From Chloranthus sessilifolius (taxonomy: Eukaryota; Streptophyta; Magnoliopsida; Chloranthales; Chloranthaceae): DNA of 64,000 nucleotides. The DNA is taken from positions 68,715,604 through 68,779,603 of the forward strand of contig CM037587.1 of assembly GCA_021018995.1 (NCBI GenBank), written 5' to 3'. The number at the start of each line of letters is the position of its first letter. Position 1 is the stretch's first letter. Position numbers and translations under genes: made by a program. Below, piece after piece: positions 35,501 to 46,624 of the stretch. The notes below the pieces were generated by a model. It was not told where the DNA came from and searched no databases. It saw nothing but the letters and a program-made list of their open reading frames with translations.

Positions 35501-35895
35501 TTTCAAAGATATGTTCACATTAGGAATTGGTCTTAGGCTTGCGTTTGGGTGTTCTCACTCAATTGAGATAAGTGGGGTCAAAGGACGCGTTACATACGTT
35601 AGAAGTTTGACCAAGGTCAAACCACTTAAAGTAAATTGCATCATCGTCTAAAGTAAACGATTAAATGCTAGCAAAATTCAGGGTGTTACATCCTTCCCAC
35701 CTAACAAATTTTTGTCCTCGAAAATTGATGTATCTTACGCGAAAGGACGCGGATACTTGGATGTTTCGATCAGGGGTAGCCATGTGTCCTCATGGGTAGG
35801 TGATTCAACATCCTTGAAGGAATTAGGCTCACTACATTCTCCCTTCCTTTAAGGGATTTTTTGCCTCGAAAATTCCTCTTGGGACATATGGCAAT

Positions 35896-36360
35896 CTAAC
35901 TGACTCGGTGTTCGGTTGTGGGGAAATACTTCTCATTGAAGACGTCGGTGAATTAAGCCCAGGTCCAAGGTGTTCTTGGTACTCGTGTTCTCTCAACAGA
36001 CTTCCACCGTGGGTCCGCTTCACCTTCGAGTTGGAATGAGGCCCAACTCACTTTCTCTTCTTCGATACAACGGATTCTCTGAAGTACCTTCCCTATCTGA
36101 TTCAACCATTGTTCGGCTTTAAAAAGGGTTGGTCTGACCATAGAAACTCAGGGGCCTCATCCTCCTCATGTCTTGGAAACTAGATGGCTGTCCCTCTCTG
36201 TGAGTATTGCCATAGTATCCACCATGGACTCGAGTAACTGTCTATCGGTCTCGCTATTGGTTCCCCCTTCCGGAGGGGTGCTACTTGTGCCCGGTTCAAT
36301 TATCTCAGCACTCGATGCATCCTTGGTACGGGCAGTTCTTGGTCTACCCTGAGTAGCGAT
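35896..36360 (-). pseudogene. Truncated gag N-terminus, first internal segment
   Basis: The reading frame matches the one at 40086-40550 but the ATG start is ATC here. Conserved pieces are PSTSSTPPEGGTNSET-like sequence, then FKAEQWLNQIGKVLQRI and VSWASFQLEGEADPRW (gag core). The frame then ends after a NEKYF-like stretch. No zinc knuckle is present. Frameshifts occur near 36140-36180. Confidence 0.8.
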
Positions 36361-36499
36361 AATGACCTGTCATGATTAAACAATGTTATAGTTCGAAATG
36401 ATCGTGAAGACTAAAATGTCACACGAACTTGGTTTAGGATTTCCTACCTTTCAACCAAATCGAGAGGCTTCCACAAATGGTTTTTGAGTCCTCAGAAGA

Positions 36500-36797
36500 C
36501 TTATGGAATAGGGAACATGAACCCCTCCTATGTTCTGATGGAAGCTAATGCCATAGCCTTGGGTCCCCAGAGGACCTAAAGCCTAAGCTCTAATACCAAC
36601 TGTGACAGAGTCACAGTTGGGTCTCTTATGTCCTAATAAGATCTAAAGCCTTATCTCTTAGTTCCTAAAAGACCTAACACCTAAAGCTTTGATACCAACT
36701 GTGACAGAGTCACAATTGGGTCTCCTATTCCCTGATAGAATCTACAGCTATAACTTTGGGTCCTTAGAAGATCTAATGCCTAAGCTTTGATACCAAC
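36500..36797 (-). repeat. Leader tandem repeat of 98-99 bp with three primer-like sites
   Basis: TGGTATYARAGC-type sites lie at 36587-36598, 36686-36697 and 36784-36795 (minus strand). Each is followed on the plus strand by AACTGTGACA, which is the LTR start. Only the last is next to the LTR. The first two are followed by GAGTCACARTTGGGTCTC in place of LTR sequence. Confidence 0.82.
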
Positions 36798-39700
36798 TGT
36801 GACAACCCGTATTTTCCCAACATATTTTTTTTTCTCTTCTTTTCACAACATGGGAAAACCCAGACTGTCGGGTTACAGATCACGATCCAAAAGATACTAT
36901 ACATGGTATGTCCACAAAAAGTGAACTTCAAAGCATAAAATCTACATAGCAGAAAGATAATTATATCTCATTTATTACAAAACACCATCTATAATCTAAA
37001 ACCACCAGTGATGGTCAACCATCACCTAAACAGTGGTGTACAAAAAGAGAAGTACAAGTTCAATTGCTAACAAAGTCTGGTAATATACCAAATCCAAAGG
37101 TCCAAAACGGAGCCCAATCTCCACACAAAGCTCAAAGAGGTAGTCTATCGGATCCACTTCAAGCTTCTTGAACAGGACCTGTACTTATGACGTATAGTCA
37201 AGGAATGAGCTTCATCTAAGCCCAATAGGGAAAAGATCCATACTAATCACATCTCATATTTTCAAAAAACAGATCCAATGATCATAATTCAAAGGCATTT
37301 TCAAATCAAAATGAACACATTCTTTTATATGAGAAACAAACTGTTTTCAAAGACAAATTGAACCAAAGCTGATTTCAAAAACATATTGGAACAAAACTTA
37401 TTTCAAAGACATATTAGAAGCACAAATTATTTTCAAAGATATATCAGAACAAAACTTGCTTCAAAGACATGTTGGAACAAAACTTATTTCAAAGACATAT
37501 TTTATCCAAAACTGAGCTTTGTGAAATCTGAACTAAAATCACAATCCTCAATTCAAGTTCAAATACATATTCAGATTTAGAATTAAATTTCATAATTTCG
37601 GATTAACTTATTCATTCACTCATTTGTTTCCCACTTATTATTGAATTCAGAATTCATATACAGTATTCTTATTCAGGGTTAAGATTCGGATTCAAATTCA
37701 TAGTTCTTATTCAAAATTCAAAGATCATGTTCAGGGGTCTTATTCAGAATTTCAAAGTTCATATCATTGTTCACAAGTTCAAATACACGGATTCACCGCT
37801 GTGTCGGTTTAAATACACAGATTCATGATTTCGTTCATGTTCATATTCAGATTCAAATACATGAATTAACCATCGTGTCGGTTCAAATACTGATCCACTG
37901 CCGTGTCGGTTCAAATACACGAATTAACCGTTGTGTTGGTTCAAATACACGGATTAACCACCGTGTCAGTTCAAATACACGGATGATCAGTGTTTCATTT
38001 CATGATTTCATGGACATATCTAAAATCAAGGTTCATATACATAGCTTCTTCTCCAAGTTCAATCAAGTGGTGTCAAATGTCAAGCCCCTGAGCTACATTA
38101 ACAGGGTCACTTGAACCAAGAAATCAAGCCCCTGAGCTAAGTTAACAGGGTCACTTGAACCAGATCACACAATCAGAGGGGCAGAAGCAAGAGCATGAGT
38201 CATATTTTAGACTTATTTCAGAGTTCATATTTTTAGATTCACAGATCATATTTCGGATTCAGAGGTCATATTTCAAAGTTCATATTACAATTTTAAAAAT
38301 AATTTCATGTTTGATTCTATCGGCTTCGATTTTATATTCAAATTCCATAAATCAAGATCTAGATGAAACTAAGCATCAAATTTTTCCTTACACTGGTTTC
38401 CAAAATTTAATACTTTAAAAGCTCAAAGGTTAATACAAAAAATCCAATTTCAACAAAAATTCAAACTTGAGGATTTCATATGTAAAGATTTCAAGTTTCA
38501 AATTCCAATTTGATACATAAAAATCAATTTAAATATTCAAAACTAAGCTCTCGCATTCAATTATATCACCGAATCTAAGCATTCGAAAATCAAATGAAAG
38601 TTAGTGGTGAATTTTCCCTACCTTTCGATCAAGGTTATGTGTTACATGTGCGTACATGCATCCAAGCAAAAATCTCTTTTCACGAGCTCTTCGTAAGCAC
38701 CTAAAATGCATTAAACATGTTCAGCATGCTAAGCACACATACTGGGTCACTATAGACCCCTCAAGTGAACAACACGTGTTTAACTTGATCGAACACAGCC
38801 CACATACCTACACACAGGCTTGCCTCGGCTAGGTACAGGGTTGCTTCGACAAGCCTCTCAGCTTTCCTCTACTTGTCACTAAATTTTTACCTTTTAAATG
38901 TTATATTCATGAATATTTGAAATCATGAAAGTTATAGGGCTCGTTGTCCCCTTTCCAACGCATCAAGAATCGCGCCAATCAATGTTCAGGGTCAAAAGTT
39001 ATGACCAAAATACCGAATAGGGTCAAAGCACGGGGTTGCCGCGGCAAGCCTATCAGCTATCCACCTTACTGCGGTAAGTATGTGGGGTTACCGCAGCAAG
39101 CCTGATGGACAAGCTTGCTATGGGTGCCCCCTTGCCTTTCTCTGATTTCTTGGTATTTTTACCCGTGTCCGTACCTGATATCGCGGGCTTTATAACATGG
39201 GGTGCCCAAATTCAGTATGTAACTGGTACACCCAGCTCGGCGTAAGGATCTAGCATAGGGCCTCAACTATTGGTCTGAATCCCCGGTCCATATTACCTAA
39301 TGAGTCTTGATTCTAGGTTTACTATCCACATTAACCCATATCAGGGTGCTATATGTGATCTCGACACCGTGTACTGTCAATACACTGCTTTCAATGTACT
39401 GGTCTAACTAATCCAGGGAACAAAATAGAAAGACCAACTAAGGTCAGATGTCATTGGGGTGTTCAGATACCTAGACCTCTTGGTTACACAGCAAGGCATT
39501 GACCAATGGGGTGACTAAAATTTTTATCTTTAATTATAACATTCTAAAAATTAAAGCGTATGCCCTGTTAGGCTCGCACACATAGACAGGGTAATAGTGT
39601 TAGGCTATCTATGCTGTATGTCTATATGCATAAACTACCATTGGCTTCGATCATAGAGATTGAACTTGGCCCAATCTTGGGGCCCGAGTTTTCAAAGATC

Positions 39701-39878
39701 AGTTCGCATTAGGTATTGGTCTTAGGCTTGCGTTTGGGTGTTCTCGCTCAATTGAGATAAGTGGGTCAAAGGACGCGTTACATACATGAGAAGTTTGACC
39801 AAGGTCAAACTAGTCAAAGCAGATTGCATCATCATCAAAAGTCAACAATTCAACGGTAGCAAAATTCAGGATGTTACA
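36798..39878 (-). mobile_element. LTR B (middle LTR) with a 1.2-kb internal deletion
   Basis: Same family as LTRs A and C but only 3.08 kb. The sequence jumps at about 39161-39164 from the block equal to 33789 in LTR A to the block equal to 34972. The join falls in GGTATTTTTACCCG, with a microhomology of two or three bases (TTA). All other landmarks are present, including the hairpin at 37007-37026. Confidence 0.88.
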
Positions 39879-40987
39879 TCCTTCCAACCTTATAAAATTT
39901 TCATCCTCGACAATTGACGTACCTTACACGAAAGGACGTAGATACTTGGTTGTTTCGATCAGGAGTAGTCATGTTCTCCTCATGGGTAGGTGATTCAACA
40001 TCCTTGAAGGAATTATGCTCACTACATTCTCCCTTCCTTTAAGGGATTTTCGTCCTCGAAGATTCCTCCTGAGACATATGGCGGTCTAATTGACTCGGCG
40101 TTCGGTTGTGGGAAAATACTTCTCATTGAAGACGTCGGTGAATTCAGCCTAGGTCCATGGTGCTCCCAGCGCTCGTGTTCTCTCAACAGACTTCCACCAT
40201 GGGTCCGCTTCACTCTCAAGTTGGAATGAGGCCCAACTCACTCTTCTTCTTCAGTACAATGGATTCTCTAGAGTACCTTCCCTATCTGATTCAGCCATTA
40301 TTTAGCTTTAAAAGGGGTTGGTCTGACCATAGAAACTCGGGGGTCTCATCCTCATAAAGTCTTGGAAAGCAGACGGCTGTCCCCTCTCTACGAGTATTGC
40401 CATAGTATCCACCATGGACTCGAGTAATTGTCTGTCGGTCTCGCTATTGGTTCCCCCTTCAGGAGGGGTGCTACTTGTGCTCGGTTCAATTATCTCGGCA
40501 CTCGATGCGTTCTTGGTACGGGTAGTTCTTGGTCTACCCCATGTAGCCATAATGATCTGTCACGATCAAACAATGTTATAGGTTGAAATGATCGTGAAGA
40601 CTAAAATCTAACACGAACTTGGTTTTGGATTTCCTACTTTTCGACCAAATCGAGAGGATACCACAAATCATTTTTGAGTCCTCGAAAGACTTGTGGAATA
40701 GGGATCGTGGATCCCTCCTATGTTCTGACGAAATCTAATGCCATAGCTTTGGGTCCCGAGAGGATCTAAAGCCTAAGCTCTGATACCAACTGTAACAGAG
40801 TCACAGTTGGGTCTCTTATGTCCTGATAATATCTAATGCCATATCTCTTAGTTCCCAAAAGACCTAATGCCTAAGTCTTTGATACAAACTATTACAGAGT
40901 CATAATTGGGTCTCCTATGCCCTGATAGAATCTACTGCCATAACTTTAGGTCCTTAGAAGATCTAACGCCTAAGCTCTGATACCAAC
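39879..40987 (-). mobile_element. Second internal segment: gag start fused to element 3' end
   Basis: Same layout as 35691-36797. The leader repeat has primer-like sites at 40777-40788, 40875-40886 (degenerate) and 40974-40985, the last next to LTR C. Two copies of the pol-type 3'-end sequence (TCGAGGAYGAAAA followed by a purine run) lie at about 40035-40065 and 39883-39915. Confidence 0.85.
40086..40550 (-). pseudogene. Truncated gag N-terminus, second internal segment
   Basis: The start at 40550 gives MATWGRPRTTRTKNASSAEI. The frame 40308-40550 runs to MRMRPPSFYGQTNPF, the conserved gag entry motif, where the next frame takes over (WLNQIGKVL-like). The protein ends at the stop at 40086-40088 after a YFPTTERRVN-like end, long before any zinc knuckle. 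Its retention in both copies suggests the gag start may be kept for a cis function such as RNA packaging, not as protein; that is inference. Confidence 0.82.
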
Positions 40988-43900
40988 TGTGGCAGCCCGT
41001 ATTTTCGCAACATATTTTTTTTTCTTTTCTTTTCATAACATGGGAAACCCGGACTGTCGGGTCCCAGATCACGATCCAAAAGATAGTGTACATGGTATGT
41101 CCATAAAAAGTAGACTTCAATACATAAGACATACAAAGCAGAAAGATGATTATATCTCATTTGTTACAAAACATCATCTACAATCTAAAACCACCGGTGA
41201 TGGTCAACCATCACCTAAATAGTGGTGTACAAAAAGAGAAGTACAGGTTCAATTACTAACAAAGTCTAGTAATATACCAAATCTAAAGGTAAAAAACGGA
41301 GCCCAAGTATCTCTACACGAAGCTCAAAGAGGCAGTCTAATAGATCCACTTCAAGCTTCTTGAACAGGACCTATACCTGTGATGTGTAGTCAAGGAATGT
41401 GCTTCATCTAAGCCCAGTAGGGAAAAGATCCATAGTAACCACATCTCATATTTTCAAAACACAGATCCAATGATCATAATTCAAAGGCATTTTCAAATCG
41501 AAATGAACACATTCTTTTGTATAAGAAACAAACTATTTTCAAAGACATATTGAACCAAAGTTGATTTCAAAAACATATCGGAACAAAACTTATTTCAAAG
41601 ACATATTAGAAGCGCAAATTGTTTTCAAAGATATATCGGAACAAAACTTGCTTCAAAGACATGTTGGAACAAAACTTATTTCAAAGACATATTCTATTCA
41701 AAACTGAGCTTTGCGAAATCCTAACTAAAATCACAATCCTCAATTCAAGTTCGAATACATATTCAGATTCAAAATTAAATTTCATAATTTCGGCTTAACT
41801 TCTTCATTCACTCATTTGTTTCCCACTTATTATTGAATTCGAAATTCATATACAGTAAGTATTCTTATTCAGGGTCAAGATTCGGATTCAGATTCATAGT
41901 TCTTATTCAAAATGCAAAGATCATGTTCAAGGTTCTTATTTTTAATTTCAGAGTTCATATCATTGTTCACGAGTTCAATTTCGAAGTTCAAATACACGGA
42001 TTCACCGTCGTGTCAGTTCAAATTCACAGACTCATGATTTCATGTTCATGTTCATATTCAGGTTCAAATACATGAATTAACCGTCGTGTCTGTTCAAATA
42101 CTGATCCACTATCGTGTCGGTTTAAATACACGAATTAATTGTCGTGTCTGTTCAAATACACGGATTAACCGTCGTGTCAGTTCAAATACACAGATGATTA
42201 GTGTTTGATTTCATGATTTCATGGTCATGATTAAAATCAAAGTTCATATTCACAACTTGTTCTCCAAGTTCAATCAAGTGGTGTCAAATGTTAAGCTCCT
42301 GAGCTACATTAATAGGGTCACTTGGACCAAGAAATTAAGCCCCTGAGCTAAGTTAACAGGGTCACTTGAACCGGATCACACAATCACAGGGACACAAGCA
42401 AGAGCATGAGTCATATTTTAGATTTATTTTAGAGTTCATATTTTTAGATTCATAGATCATATTTCGGACTCAGAGGTCATATTTCAAAGTTCATATTACA
42501 ACTTCAAAAATCAATTCATGTCTGATTCTATCGGCTTCGATTTTATATTCAAATTCCATAAATCAAGACCTAGATGAAACTAAGCATAAAATTTTTCCTT
42601 ACACTGGTTTCCAAAAGTTAATACTTTAAAAGTTCAAAGGTTAATAAAAAAAATTCAATTTCAACAAAAATTCAAACTTGAGGGTTTCATATGTAAAGAT
42701 TTCAAGTTTCAAATTCAAATTTGATACAAAAAAATTAATTTAAATATTCAAAACTCAGTGCTCGCATTCACTTATATCACTGAATCTAAGCATTGAAAAA
42801 TCAAATGCAAGTTACTGGTGAACTTTCCCTTCCTTCCGATCAAGGTTACGTGTTACACGTGCATGCATGCATCCAAGCAAAAATTTATTTTCACGAGCTC
42901 TTCGTGAGCACCTAAAATGCATTAAACATATTCAGCATGCTTAGCACACATACTGGGTCACTATAGACCCCTCATGTAAACAACACATGTTTAACTAGAT
43001 AAAACACAGCCCACATACCTACACACAGGCTTGCCTCGACAAGGCACAGGGTTGCCTCGACAAGCCTCTCAGCTTGCCTCTTGCCGAGGCAAGCTTCTCG
43101 GCTTGCCTCTCAACTTCCCTCTACTTGTCACTAAATTTTGACTTTTTAAACATTATATTCTTGAATTTATTAAATCATGAAAGTTATAGGGCTCGTTGTC
43201 CCCTTTCCAACACATTAAGAATTACATCAATCGGAGTTTGGGGTCAAACGTTATGACCAAAATACCGAACTTGGTCACAGCACGGGGTTGCCAAGGAAAG
43301 ATGCACGGTTACCGCGACAAGCCTATCAGCTGTGCACCATACCGTGGCAATCTTGTGGGGTTACTGCGGCAAGCTTGATGCACAAGCTTAGTGCAGGTGC
43401 CCCCTTGCCTTTCTCTGATTTCTTGGTATTTTTAATATGTTGGGGCCTTCTATACTATATACACATTATATTTTATCTTATACATCGCACAGAGACCTCT
43501 TTTATATTTATTAAATTAGTATGAATGTTTTGGAGTGCGATAACCAAAGCTTTCGACTCTGAAACCTTCATACATTACTTTATCTCAGAATTGTTGAGTC
43601 GATCGCATGGAATCGACACCAAAGACCTAAATGTTATTTTAAACACTATTAAAACGAACCTAATTTATTACGTGGTTCATTTACGGTGTACTTTTACGAC
43701 GACGTCGAAATGATGTTGGTGTCGAGTTCATAAAGTAAAGAGCTAGGGTACCAAGGAACTCTCCGAGATCAAACGGTCGCCTACTGCAATTCTCACGATC
43801 GAATCGTAGAGTCACCTTGTGATCCACGGTTCTGAATCCAAGGGTTTGAGGAGATAGAATAGAAAAGGGGTCTTGAGAAGCTAGATGAAAGTTTCTTCTT

Positions 43901-45303
43901 CTGATTTTACCTAATGGTTGTGCAGGTTTGGTTGCTAATAGGGACTCGATTTCTTTAAGGCTTGAAGCAGGAAGAAGAAGGAAAGCTATTGGCGAATTTT
44001 GTAGTGGGTTTGCCCTTTGTGTGCATGGGAGCCAAGAGTGACTCATGCAATCGTGCAGTTCTCTTGGTGAGATGAGGATTATAAGATATAAAGGGATGGA
44101 ATCCCATGCAGTGCCCATATTAGTTTTTCAGTATATAGGCATATAAGCCATAACAGGCTTAACATTTCTAATAAGCTAATACACTGGCCATCGCAGATTT
44201 GCATCCAATGTATTTTTTCTACACATAGCTCAGTATTTACATAGGCTTAATTTGTGTGTAAGTCCCTTACACAGACTAGAGGTGCATGGCTGGTACTAAT
44301 CCACTATATGTATGCAAGCCTTATAAGACTTGGTCTTATTGTAAAGCTAATACACTATAAATATATATAGGATGTCAAAAATCATTCAGCGTATTATCTA
44401 ATACACGGCTATGGTGTATGGAAGACACAATTTCAAATGTATTTTTAATATACTAAATTTAAGTGTATGGAGGACCGGGTTTCACTTAAAAAAATAATAT
44501 TGGGCCACTTAGGGTTCCTAAAACTCATCAAATTACTACCACTTAATCTATACCAGTTGTTCACGTCCCATGTTAGGGACACACACCTGACCTTACCAGC
44601 GTCCATACCCGATATCGTGGGCTTTATAACATGGGGTGCCCAAATTAAGTGTGTAACTGGTACACCCAGCTCGGCATACAGGTCTAGCATAGGGCCTCAA
44701 CTATTGGTCAGAATCCCCGATCCATATTACCTAATGAATCTTGATTCTAGGTCTGCTATCCACAGTAAGGGTGCTGTATGTGATCTCGACACCGTGTACT
44801 ATTAATACACTGCTTTCAGTGTACTGGTCTAACTAATCCAGGGAAAAAAATAGAAAGACCAACTATGGTCAGATGTCATTGGGGTGTTCAGATACCTAGA
44901 CCTCTTGGTTAAACACCAAGGCATTGGCCAATGGGGTGACTAAAATTTCCATCTTTAATTATAACATTCTAAAAATTAAAGTGTATGCCCTATTAGGCTC
45001 GCACACATAGTCGGGGTATTAGTGTTAGACTATCTATGTTGTATGTCTATATGCATAAACTAGCATTGGTTTGGGTCATAGAGATTAAACTTGGCCTAAT
45101 CTCGAGGCCCGAGTTTTCAAAGATCAGTTCGCATTAGGAATTGCTCTTAGGCTTGCGTTTGGGTGTTCTCGCTCAATTGAGATATGTGGGACAAAGGACA
45201 CGTTACATACGTGAGAAGTTTAACCATGGTCAAATCAGTCAAAGCAGATTGAATCACCGTCGAAAGTCAACAATTCAACACTAGCAAAATTCGAGGTGTT
45301 ACA
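40988..45303 (-). mobile_element. LTR C of the chromovirus-derived tandem (5' LTR)
   Basis: A 4.3-kb LTR starting TGTGGCAGCCCG and ending GAGGTGTTACA. It carries the perfect form of the hairpin (41196-41215), the minisatellite (41988-42199) and the duplicated CCTGAGCTA block (42296-42360). It is the outermost, promoter-bearing LTR for the minus-strand transcript. A 145-codon minus-strand frame at 43681-44118 is broken in LTR A and is not treated as a gene. Confidence 0.88.
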
Positions 45304-45396
45304 GAATCGTAGGGGTGAGTAAAAATAAGAAAACAATCAAATGTTAGTGAAAATAATGAAAAAGGCCAAATTTCAAGGGAAAGCTCTACTAGCTAC

Positions 45397-45414
45397 TCCC
45401 CAGCAGAGTCACCA
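45397..45414 (-). other. E2 primer-binding site (Arg tRNA type)
   Basis: The minus strand reads TGGTGACTCTGCTGGGGA, close to the TGGCGACTCNNCTGGGGA site of Ogre/Tat elements, which is complementary to an arginine tRNA 3' end. It starts 2 bases from the 5' LTR at 45417. Confidence 0.85.
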
Positions 45415-46133
45415 TCTGTGCAAACGTGGGCTTTCGTGAGTCCGTCACGATGATGCACTCATAATAAACCTAAAGTCGCCACCTGAAGCTTTTGGTGTCC
45501 CGGAAAACCTCAAATCAATATTAAATGCACCGAAGCGTCAAATATGACTCTGATTTACCGGTTCACACAAAAGGCTCTTGGGTAGGGGCTTCGGTTATCG
45601 ATCGGGAAGGTGTTAGGCACCCGATCAACCCACTCAAATGTGGTCTCTACTTATAGCTAAAATAAAAGAAAAATAAAGGTGAAAAAAAAGAGCACTTCCT
45701 CTTGCCCAGGGGCACTTTAAACCTATTTGTGTCCCTCCACAATTACCGATATTTCGGTGGCGTAATGACACCAACTCAAGGTCAAGGGAAAAGCTAAGAA
45801 GGTAAAGGAGTAGAGGGGAGAGCCGGAGCTCTTGAGCCCTTGTAGCATAGCGGTGGATCTTCGTGTGGGTGCAACTTGGATGAGCTTCCGAAAGCAAACG
45901 GTTAGAGAAACAGGTTTTGATCTCTAAGGCTAGGGAGCTAAGAGGTAGGAGAAGAAGGCTAGGGGCTAGATCTAGCCAAATCTCAAGGATGGATGGTGTA
46001 GAATGAGGTGTCAAAGATGAAACTCAATTATGAAATTATATGGGTTTAGTGGAGGCAAATGGGAGGGGAGATCACTAGAATTTTCTCTCTCTTTGAAAAT
46101 TTTTAAGCCTTTGTAAAGGGAGGGGTGCCTCTC

Positions 46134-46141
46134 TATTTATA
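46134..46141 (-). promoter_or_regulatory. TATA box of the E2 5' LTR
   Basis: The minus strand reads CCTATAAATAGAGAGG, identical to the left LTR. As the 5' LTR, this copy would drive the E2 genomic transcript leftwards. Confidence 0.78.
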
Positions 46142-46420
46142 GGAAAAGGGGAGGTTAGGAGGGTACTTAAGAGCTAATTAGGGTTAGCAATTAAGTAATC
46201 TTCTAATCTAAGGTTTCCTAGGGCTTTGAGAGCTTGGAAATGTAGGCAATGGGTTTCAATGGTAGATGATAGGGTGGGGTTTCAAATGAATAGAAGGTTG
46301 TGAATAGGGAAAATGAGGGTGTAACAGTCCAAAAGAAACCCACCCTAAACATTGGGATGATCAACTAGTCAAACCTCAAAAGTGAAATTCGGGCAAAATC
46401 TAAGATTTACTGTAGCTAAA

Positions 46421-46620
46421 TTTAGCATGTCTATTATCCATGCTAAGCATAGCTACAGTACCAGAGAAGTCCAGAGCCCGCTGGGGGACCCTGCCATGTT
46501 TAGCGTGTGTGTTGTCCACGCTAAGCCATTTCTTAGAAAAGATGGCCTAGCGTGAATAATATGCACGCTAGGCAACATTTCACCATAAATGGCTTAGCGT
46601 GTGTATTATACACGCTAACC
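46421..46620. repeat. Palindrome cluster 5 (E2 5' LTR), four copies
   Basis: Copies at about 46421, 46499, 46543 and 46591 correspond one-to-one to cluster 1. The cluster lies upstream of the TATA box on the minus strand. The gag-only element inserted immediately beside the last copy. Confidence 0.85.
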
Positions 46621-46624
46621 ATGC

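Larger units (their letters stand above)
31341..35690 (-). mobile_element. LTR A of the chromovirus-derived tandem
   Basis: At 4.35 kb this is an unusually long LTR. Landmarks on the plus strand are: a hairpin near 31551-31570; the block around GACGTATAGTC-like CTACGTATAGTCGATG (31735); A/T-rich TTCAAAGACATAT repeats (31900-32050); a 30-bp minisatellite (32334-32548); a duplicated CAAGCCCCTGAG block (32640-32720); and the terminal GGTGTTACA. Frames inside it (for example at 33430-33870) are not conserved in reading frame between LTR copies. Confidence 0.88.
35691..36797 (-). mobile_element. First internal segment: gag start fused to element 3' end
   Basis: From right to left on the minus strand: primer site TGGTATCAAAGC (36784-36795), a three-unit leader repeat, gag N-terminus (to 35896), a first purine-rich 3'-end motif, then a second such motif ending at the LTR. 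Only about 155 codons of gag are kept. Protease, reverse transcriptase and integrase are absent. Confidence 0.85.
31341..45303 (-). mobile_element. Three-LTR tandem of a chromovirus-derived element in the E2 leader
   Basis: The order is LTR A (31341-35690), internal (35691-36797), LTR B (36798-39878), internal (39879-40987), LTR C (40988-45303). The whole block is flanked by a single pair of GAATC (31336-31340 and 45304-45308). LTRs start TGTGRCA and end GTTACA on the plus strand. Each internal is only about 1.1 kb, with a Met-tRNA primer site, the first part of gag and the 3' end, but no protease or polymerase. It is therefore a non-autonomous derivative, and a tandem dimer sharing its middle LTR. 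Confidence 0.9.

Noticed and set aside
43681..44118. A 145-codon minus-strand frame inside LTR C
   Set aside because: The equivalent region of LTR A does not keep the frame, and LTR B lacks the region; it is LTR sequence.
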